Part shown: piece by piece, positions 58,447-64,000 of the stretch
How the letters are laid out: every line of letters starts with the position of its first letter
How positions within the stretch are numbered: position 1 is the stretch's first letter
NCBI GenBank assembly: GCA_017656235.1
Contig: JACDOF010000006.1
Span: forward strand, 1 to 64,000
Direction of reading: 5' to 3'
Length of the DNA: 64,000 nucleotides
Origin: Brevibacillus sp.
GTDB lineage: Bacteria; Bacillota; Bacilli; Brevibacillales; Brevibacillaceae
The notes under the pieces: model-generated
What the model was told of the DNA's origin: nothing
Database searches by the model: none
Seen by the model: only the letters and a program-made list of their open reading frames with translations
Program-made: the position numbers and the translations under genes

Positions 58447-60102
58447 CTATTTCAAATCTACGTTGCGCAGTGTTTCCGTCCCCTTCGGATGCGGCAGGTA
58501 ATTCAGTACATTGGCCTTGCCAGCCAGCGGCGGGGTAGCGTGCACAAGCGGAATCATCGGTGCGTCTTCAAAGATGACTTCTTGGGCTTGCTTGTACAGG
58601 TTGTCACGTTCTTCCAGATTGGTTACGGTTTGTGCTCTCAGAAGAAGTTGGTGGGCCTCTTCGCTGGCGTAGCGCGGAATGTTGTTGCCGTCGATCGTGT
58701 TTTTATCCAGCAAGGTGTAGAGGAAGTTGTCCGGGTCGCCGTTGTCGCCGTTCCAACCCAACAGACACATTTCGTATTCGCCCTTCCTCGTTTTTTCCAG
58801 ATACGTCGCCCATTCCATCGTCACAATCTCTGTCTCGATGCCGATTTCCTTGAGATTTTGCTGGATCGCCTCAGCGATTTTCTTGCCGTCCGGCATGTAC
58901 GGACGCGGCACAGGCATTGTCCAGAACTCTGCCTTGAAACCGTCGGGGTACCCTGCCTCCGTCAGCAGTTGTTTCGCTTTCTCCAGATTGAATTCGCGGT
59001 CTTTGACGCTGTCGTTGTGTCCCCATAGGGAAGGAGGCAGCGGATTGACAGCAGGTATACCCAATCCGGCGTAAAACGCGTCAATCAACTCCTGCTTGTT
59101 GATCGCATGACCAATGGCCTGCCGTACCTTCGGGTTGTCAAACGGTTTCTTTTCCGTGTTGAATGCCAGATAGCCGACGTTCATCGGCGGACGCTTGTAC
59201 AGCTGCAGGTCGGGATTGCTCTCCACATTTGGCACGTCCTCCGGGTTGAGACCATCCATCAGGTCAATTTCTCCGTTAACCAGCGCCGTCAGACGAGAAG
59301 CGTTTTCGGGGATCACTTTAAACACGACTTTATCCAGCTTGGGATATCCGCTGTCCCAGTATTCTGTGTTTTTAACCAGCGTGATGGAGTCATTGCGGTT
59401 CCAGCTTTCAAACTTGAACGGTCCGGTACCGACCGGATGCTCCGCCAGTGTCCCTGCCTCAATTGCCTTGGGTGAAGCGATGGCAAATGGAGACATGCCC
59501 AGATTGGCCAAGAAGGGAGCCAGTGTCCGGTTCAGTTTAAACTCCAGCGTGTGCGAATCAATCGCTTTGACCGATTCGATCACATGCGTCTCATCACCCT
59601 TGTATCCCCCAAACATGTCGTTGTAGTAGGGATACCCTTCCTCGTCGTGATAGGGATTGTTTTTGTCCATCCAACGTTCAAAGTTAAACACGACTGCCTC
59701 GGCATTGAAGTCCGTGCCATCATGAAACTTGACACCCTGCCGCAGTTTAAAGGTGTAGGTGAGGCCGTCGTCAGAAATCGTCCAGCTTTCAGCGAGGCCT
59801 GGAATGATTTCGGTGCTGGTTTCTTTATAGGTAACCAGCGTTTCGTAGATATTCTCTGTCACCCGGAATGTCTCGCCATCCGTTTCCCTGATCGGGTCAA
59901 GTGTCTTGGTGTCTGCTCCCCGCCCGTAAATCAACTGCTTTGGGCCGCTGCTTCCCGCATCGGTGACAGGTTCCTGCGCGGTCTGTCCGCCTTCTGCCGC
60001 GTTGGGTGGCGCCTGTGTTTCCTGCGAGCCGGTGCAGCCGGCCAACGCCATCGAAAGCGCCAACATTCCGGCCAGCACACTTGTCATCAGCCTTTTCTTC
60101 AT
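58447..60102 (-). CDS. Oligopeptide/dipeptide ABC transporter substrate-binding lipoprotein
   Basis: A 551-residue family 5 solute-binding lipoprotein. The lipobox is ALAGC after a signal sequence (KKRLMTSVLAGMLALSM). The SBP-5 signature appears in ETLVTYKETSTEIIPGLAESWTISDDGLTYTFKLRQGVKFHDGTDFNAEAVVFNFERW. It captures peptides (or related solutes) outside and delivers them to the permeases. Ligand choice cannot be read from the sequence. Confidence 0.93.
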   Translation of the reverse strand: MKKRLMTSVLAGMLALSMALAGCTGSQETQAPPNAAEGGQTAQEPVTDAGSSGPKQLIYGRGADTKTLDPIRETDGETFRVTENIYETLVTYKETSTEIIPGLAESWTISDDGLTYTFKLRQGVKFHDGTDFNAEAVVFNFERWMDKNNPYHDEEGYPYYNDMFGGYKGDETHVIESVKAIDSHTLEFKLNRTLAPFLANLGMSPFAIASPKAIEAGTLAEHPVGTGPFKFESWNRNDSITLVKNTEYWDSGYPKLDKVVFKVIPENASRLTALVNGEIDLMDGLNPEDVPNVESNPDLQLYKRPPMNVGYLAFNTEKKPFDNPKVRQAIGHAINKQELIDAFYAGLGIPAVNPLPPSLWGHNDSVKDREFNLEKAKQLLTEAGYPDGFKAEFWTMPVPRPYMPDGKKIAEAIQQNLKEIGIETEIVTMEWATYLEKTRKGEYEMCLLGWNGDNGDPDNFLYTLLDKNTIDGNNIPRYASEEAHQLLLRAQTVTNLEERDNLYKQAQEVIFEDAPMIPLVHATPPLAGKANVLNYLPHPKGTETLRNVDLK

Positions 60103-60203
60103 CTACTCATTACCCCCTTGACTTTTTTTGTCATATCCTTTCCGGCATGGCCCACTCTTCTTCTCTCCCGCATCCCCCCTTTGCAAGTGTTAGCAGGGCG
60201 AGG

Positions 60204-61172
60204 TTACTCGTTGTACAGATGACAGGCTGCATAGTGTCCGTCCCCCACGTCGCCGAGCGGCGGGCGCGTCGTCCTGCACACCTCCCTGGCTTCGGAACAG
60301 CGGGGATGAAAGGCACATCCGCCTGGAGGATTGGCTGGACTGGGCACGTCGCCCTGCAGGATGATGCGCTCCCGTTTGGCATCCGGATCAGGATTGGGAA
60401 CAGCCGACAGCAGGGCTTTTGTATAGGGGTGCAGCGGACGGTCATACAGCTCGTCCTTGGGAGCCAATTCCACAATCCGGCCCAGGTACATCACGCCGAC
60501 GCGATCGCTGATGTGACGAACAACACTGAGGTCGTGCGCGATGAACAAATAGGTAAGGCCGAACTCACGCTGCAGGTCCTGCATCAGGTTAAGCACCTGG
60601 GATTGAATGGAGACATCCAGGGCCGATACGGGTTCATCAGCCACGATCAGTTTGGGTTGGGTAATCAGCGCGCGGGCAATACCAATGCGCTGCCGCTGCC
60701 CGCCGCTGAACTGGTGCGGATAACGGCGCGCGTGGTAACTGGACAGTCCCACGATTTCCAGAATTTCATGCACGCGTTTTTTTCGTTCCTGCGAACTCCC
60801 GATACCGTGAACCACCAAGGGCTCCTCCAATATCTTCTCTACATTGTGGCGCGGATTGAGAGAGGCAAACGGATCCTGGAAAACAAGCTGCAGGTTGCGG
60901 CGTATGCTTCTCAACTCCCGCGGTTTCAGGCGCGTGATCGATACGCCATCAAACAAAATCTCGCCGGAAGTGGGTTCGGTCAGCCGCAGGATGGATCTGC
61001 CTGTCGTCGATTTTCCGCATCCGCTCTCGCCGACCAAACCCAGCGTTTCACCACTGCGTACGGAGAATGAAACGTCGTCCACCGCCTTTATCGTACCGAT
61101 CTGCCGCCCGAAAACACCGCCCGTGATCGGATAATAGGTCTTGAGGTTTTTTACCGTAAGTAGCTCTGTCAC
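60204..61172 (-). CDS. Oligopeptide ABC transporter ATP-binding protein (OppF/DppF)
   Basis: A 322-residue ATPase. Walker A is [18 protein letters not shown], signature [15 protein letters not shown], Walker [16 protein letters not shown], and the C-terminal oligopeptide extension holds [25 protein letters not shown], a CxxC-type cluster region typical of the family. Start is GTG at 61172 with AAAGGAG upstream. It pairs with the OppD protein encoded 21 bases upstream. Confidence 0.94.
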   Translation of the reverse strand: MTELLTVKNLKTYYPITGGVFGRQIGTIKAVDDVSFSVRSGETLGLVGESGCGKSTTGRSILRLTEPTSGEILFDGVSITRLKPRELRSIRRNLQLVFQDPFASLNPRHNVEKILEEPLVVHGIGSSQERKKRVHEILEIVGLSSYHARRYPHQFSGGQRQRIGIARALITQPKLIVADEPVSALDVSIQSQVLNLMQDLQREFGLTYLFIAHDLSVVRHISDRVGVMYLGRIVELAPKDELYDRPLHPYTKALLSAVPNPDPDAKRERIILQGDVPSPANPPGGCAFHPRCSEAREVCRTTRPPLGDVGDGHYAACHLYNE

Positions 61173-61193
61173 TTGCCTGCTCCTTTCTTCGTT

Positions 61194-62162
61194 CTATTGC
61201 GTCAGCCAGCAGCGGGCCAGATGTCCGGATTCCGTCTCTTTCAACTCCGGCAGCTCGCTTCTGCACTTTTCGGAAGCGCTTTCACAACGCGGCGCAAACC
61301 GACAGCCGATCGTCAGCGAACCGGGAACCGGCACGTTTCCCGGAATTGAATAGAGGCGGTCTTTTTTCTCATCCAGTTTGGGAATCGAGTGAATCAGCCC
61401 GATCGTATACGGATGTTTCGGATTCTTCAGAATGCTCCGCACGTCCCCTTCCTCCACGATTTGACCCGCGTACATCACGATCACCCGATCGCACATTTCG
61501 GCGACGACGCCCAGATCATGAGTGATCAGCATGATCGCGGTACCTGATTCCTTGTTGAGATTGCGCATCAAATCGAGAATTTGAGCCTGAATCGTCACGT
61601 CAAGGGCAGTGGTTGGCTCGTCCGCTATCAGCAGCTCGGGATTGCAGGCCATGGCCATCGCAATCATCACCCGCTGCCGCATCCCTCCCGAAAGCTGGTG
61701 CGGATACTCGTCGACGATCTGGTCTGCCCGCGGGATGTTTACCCTGCGCAGCATCTCGATCGCCCGTCGGCGTGCTTCCTGCTTGCCTGCCTTGGTATGC
61801 AGGCGAATCGCCTCCATAATCTGATCGCCAATCGTGTAGACCGGATTGAGCGATGTCATCGGCTCCTGAAAGATCATCGCGATCTCATTGCCGCGAATCT
61901 GGCGCATCCGCCTCTCGCTGGCCCGCAGCAGATCTTCCCCCTTGAAGCGGATCTGCCCCCCCACAATCTTGCCGGGAGGTCGCGGAACCAACCCCATTAC
62001 GGAAAGGGACGTGACGCTCTTTCCGCACCCGGACTCGCCGACAATGCCGAGTACCTCCCCTTTTTTGATGGATAAACCAATTCCGTCAACAGCAGGAACT
62101 TCACCGTAGTCTGTTACAAAGTGAGTCCGCAGATTTTCTATTTGCAAAATGGGATCTGTCAA
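61194..62162 (-). CDS. Oligopeptide ABC transporter ATP-binding protein (OppD/DppD)
   Basis: A 322-residue ATPase. Walker [21 protein letters not shown], signature LSGGMRQRVMIAMAMAC, Walker B LLIADEPTTALDVT, and the C-terminal IGCRFAPRCESASEKCRSELPEL. I choose TTG at 62162, 6 bases after GAGAGGTG, giving the normal TDPILQIENLRTHF start. It is the first gene of the operon oppD-oppF-SBP-dppB-dppC. Confidence 0.94.
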   Translation of the reverse strand: MTDPILQIENLRTHFVTDYGEVPAVDGIGLSIKKGEVLGIVGESGCGKSVTSLSVMGLVPRPPGKIVGGQIRFKGEDLLRASERRMRQIRGNEIAMIFQEPMTSLNPVYTIGDQIMEAIRLHTKAGKQEARRRAIEMLRRVNIPRADQIVDEYPHQLSGGMRQRVMIAMAMACNPELLIADEPTTALDVTIQAQILDLMRNLNKESGTAIMLITHDLGVVAEMCDRVIVMYAGQIVEEGDVRSILKNPKHPYTIGLIHSIPKLDEKKDRLYSIPGNVPVPGSLTIGCRFAPRCESASEKCRSELPELKETESGHLARCWLTQ

Positions 62163-62217
62163 GGTGCGCACCTCTCTTGCCGATATTATCTTTTTATCCC
62201 ATAAACTAACTGTGATT

Positions 62218-62246
62218 ATTATGACATTAACACAATATTTTGGCAA
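62218..62246 (-). promoter_or_regulatory. Promoter of the peptide transporter operon
   Basis: Minus strand: -35 TTGCCA (62241-62246), 17-base spacer, -10 CATAAT (62218-62223). Both boxes match at five of six positions. It lies directly after yqxA. Confidence 0.75.
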
Positions 62247-62274
62247 CCTGAGAAAATCATAACATGGAAAATGA

Positions 62275-62589
62275 TTACGGCGCAAACAGCGAAGCAAGCC
62301 ACTGAAACGTCGCCTTGGCCCCGTCCTTTACCATTTTGCCAAGCGCACTGCCTGCTTCGCTGACGTAATTGACCACCCGTTCCGGTCCGGCCTTTACCTG
62401 TGTGCCCGTTACGGCAATCTCCACCTGCCCTTTGTCAATCTTTGTAATGGAAAAGGTTTGCGGCTGCGTGGCGGGCAGACCATATACCCGCTGGATGCCT
62501 TTTTCCGCGGTCTGCAGACCGATGACCACGCCAGCCAGCAAAATGACGAGCATGCCGAAAAACTTGATCGTCACGTTCACCCGCTTCAC
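62275..62589 (-). CDS. yqxA: YqxA family protein (DUF3679)
   Basis: A 104-residue protein with an N-terminal membrane segment (VTIKFFGMLVILLAGVVIGLQTAEKGI), then a short conserved outside part. It is YqxA by family and by its place after spoIIP, with a 4-base ATGA overlap. In B. subtilis it is followed by lepA; here a transporter block intervenes. Function unknown, probably sporulation-linked. Confidence 0.88.
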   Translation of the reverse strand: MKRVNVTIKFFGMLVILLAGVVIGLQTAEKGIQRVYGLPATQPQTFSITKIDKGQVEIAVTGTQVKAGPERVVNYVSEAGSALGKMVKDGAKATFQWLASLFAP

Positions 62590-63773
62590 CTCTTGTCAGG
62601 CTTGTCACCGGCAGGAGCAGCGACCCGTTCGGCCTGCCAGTAAAACTCGGCAAACACCTCTGCCAACGCCTCTGCCGTATTGTAACTTTCTTCCAGCGTG
62701 TTTTCGATGGCGCCTATCTCTACCAACAGACTGCCCGGTGAGATCGACTGATTATACTCGCCATGTCCGTCTTTGACGTTCTTATCGTTAACTCCGCGAG
62801 ACAGACCGGGGTACTTTTTCTCCAACAGCTTGTGCAGCTGCCGGGCAAACTCCATGTTTTTCTGGTAGTTTTGGTTGGCCGTACCGATTACAAAGGAAAT
62901 GCGGGCGTAGGTCTTCCCGTTGATCGTAACCGTCGACTGCTCTCGCGGGATTGCGTCCCGGTGAATATCGAAAAAATACTGCAGATCCCGATTTTCCTGC
63001 TTGGCTGCGGCTACCACTTTGAGCGACTCGGCATAGGCCAGGGCATAACTGCGGCCCTGATCAAGCAGCCGCTGCTGGATGTCGGTCGTATTCACCACTG
63101 CACCGATCCCCAGATCGCGCAGCGCTTCCCCCAGCCTTTTGCCGACGAGGGTAATGTTTGTTTGGGGATGGTCGACAGATTGTCCGACACGCTTGGCTAC
63201 ATTGGTCCACGACTCGCGGTTGTGCGTATGGTAGATGAAAACCACGTCTTTGGCGGTTCGGTGAACAGGAGGCGTATCAGATGGCTCTGTTGGCGTCCCT
63301 GTTCCTCCTTCATCCCTGGCGTCGGGATCTTCGGGAGAGCCGGTCTCAGCGGGAGCGGCCGTTTCCACTGTCACGGTATGCGGAGGAGGCGATTCGACGT
63401 ATAGGCTCGACGCTTGTTCCTCCGCTTTTAGCCGTGGCAGCGGATCGGTCATGGCCAACAATCCGGGTATTCCCCGGCCCAACAACGTTCGCAGGTCTGT
63501 GGGGGTGACACCGGTGGTCAGTTCAAACAGTAAGCCGGTAAACGAGAGATCCTCGTTTCCCAACTGTGCTTGCAGCGTTTTTCCCAAAAGCGGGATTTCC
63601 GTTCCCATTAACCGAAGCAAGGCGAGATTGGAGAGATTGGAGGTGGCCGCCTGCAGAGTGGCGGAGTGCAGGATGGGCCTGTTGCTGTGCATGGCAAAAA
63701 ACGTGGTCAGGACAAACAGCAGCGCGGTACCGATCGCAAGCAAAACAAACTGGCGTTGAATCAGGGTTGCCAT
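62586..63773 (-). CDS. spoIIP: Stage II sporulation protein P (SpoIIP)
   Basis: A 395-residue forespore/mother-cell septum hydrolase (amidase and endopeptidase) that thins peptidoglycan during engulfment. An N-terminal membrane anchor (VLLAIGTALLFVLTTFFAM) precedes a disordered Pro/Thr/Glu linker and the SpoIIP domain: VFIYHTHNRESWTN (His ligand), YFFDIHRDAIPREQS, and VEIGAIENTLEESYNTAEALAEV with the catalytic Glu. The ATG has GGAGG upstream. Confidence 0.95.
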   Translation of the reverse strand: MATLIQRQFVLLAIGTALLFVLTTFFAMHSNRPILHSATLQAATSNLSNLALLRLMGTEIPLLGKTLQAQLGNEDLSFTGLLFELTTGVTPTDLRTLLGRGIPGLLAMTDPLPRLKAEEQASSLYVESPPPHTVTVETAAPAETGSPEDPDARDEGGTGTPTEPSDTPPVHRTAKDVVFIYHTHNRESWTNVAKRVGQSVDHPQTNITLVGKRLGEALRDLGIGAVVNTTDIQQRLLDQGRSYALAYAESLKVVAAAKQENRDLQYFFDIHRDAIPREQSTVTINGKTYARISFVIGTANQNYQKNMEFARQLHKLLEKKYPGLSRGVNDKNVKDGHGEYNQSISPGSLLVEIGAIENTLEESYNTAEALAEVFAEFYWQAERVAAPAGDKPDKR

Positions 63774-63891
63774 CTTTCTCCCTCCATTGCTGGATCCGTG
63801 TGCTTAGTCTATGACTATGCCATTGGTAGAGAGACTAGAACGGTTCAACCCCGTTTTTTTGCCTGCTTGCTAGAGTCATAGGATCCTTGGG

Positions 63892-64000
63892 TCAATGCGT
63901 GTAAGCGCCGGCGTTTTCCTGATCAACGGCCTGATGCAGGGCTTGATTTAATCCGCTTGAGATGATGTTGGCGATGTCTTCCATGAATTCGTCCACTTCT
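63892..64000 (-). CDS. gpr: Germination protease Gpr, C-terminal end (partial)
   Basis: The last 35 codons of a gene running off the right edge: [21 protein letters not shown], then [14 protein letters not shown] and stop. This matches the conserved C-terminus of Gpr, the protease that degrades small acid-soluble spore proteins at germination, and the gpr-spoIIP order is standard. Identified from a short stretch, but context makes it convincing. Confidence 0.85.
   Translation of the reverse strand, partial: EVDEFMEDIANIISSGLNQALHQAVDQENAGAYTH

Noticed and set aside
63841-63870. Plus-strand terminator-like AACGG-N7-CCGTT followed by T run
   Set aside because: No plus-strand gene is upstream to be terminated, and the stem is only five pairs.

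Overview
The window comes from a Gram-positive, endospore-forming bacterium of the Bacillales. A Brevibacillus-like member of the Paenibacillaceae fits best. This is an inference from moderately high GC, strong AGGAGG-type ribosome sites with many GTG/TTG starts, and gene content: sporulation genes gpr, spoIIP, yqxA, yqfC and yqfD, a T-box-controlled glyQS, and a CIRCE-controlled hrcA-grpE-dnaK cluster. Almost everything lies on the minus strand and follows the known B. subtilis order gpr-spoIIP-yqxA / lepA-hemW-hrcA-grpE-dnaK-dnaJ-prmA-rsmE-mtaB-yqeW / rpsU-yqeY-yqeZ-yqfA / yqfC-yqfD-phoH-ybeY-dgkA-cdd-era-yqzL-recO-glyQS-ccpN-yqfL-dnaG-sigA, with insertions.

Layout. 1-360: the 5' end and promoter of an rRNA operon running off the left edge. 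0.4-2.5 kb: two convergent, overlapping genes (EEP-family hydrolase and a type I phosphodiesterase). 2.6-8.5 kb: a tight run trmK - Nif3-like - zinc-ribbon protein - SLH-domain protein - S41 protease. 8.6-11 kb: an acyl-CoA dehydrogenase with a palindromic operator, and a polytopic membrane protein. 11-16 kb: sigA, dnaG, yqfL, ccpN. 16-19.2 kb: glyQS behind a T-box leader. 19.3-25.1 kb: recO, yqzL, era, cdd, dgkA, ybeY, phoH, yqfD, yqfC; pgpH is missing from its usual place. 25.4-29.3 kb: floA/nfeD operon behind a sigma-W-type promoter, then yqeY and rpsU. 29.3-40.1 kb: a mixed block with a HIT protein, murF, a NiCoT-like permease, a MarR/MFS pair, ddl, a secreted alpha/beta hydrolase, an RlmI-like methyltransferase and a Na/Pi transporter. 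40.5-49.6 kb: a Nudix-DeoC fusion, mtaB, rsmE, prmA, dnaJ, dnaK, grpE, hrcA. 49.7-52.7 kb: hemW, lepA. 52.9-62.2 kb: an ECF sigma/anti-sigma pair, an M24 peptidase and a five-gene peptide ABC transporter, all sitting between lepA and yqxA. 62.3-64 kb: yqxA, spoIIP and the 3' end of gpr.

The genes are mostly housekeeping: replication and transcription start-up (dnaG, sigA), translation and tRNA/rRNA modification, chaperones, cell-wall precursor synthesis (murF, ddl, undecaprenol kinase) and sporulation. The less ordinary signals are a family of long palindromic intergenic repeats with nested and inverted modules (35.7, 40.2 and 54.8-55.1 kb), an in-frame Nudix-DeoC fusion that keeps an internal ribosome site for DeoC, the absence of pgpH, an RlmI-like enzyme with a charged insertion, and the insertion of a transporter/sigma block into the yqxA-lepA junction. 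I see no transposase, phage, CRISPR array or defence system.
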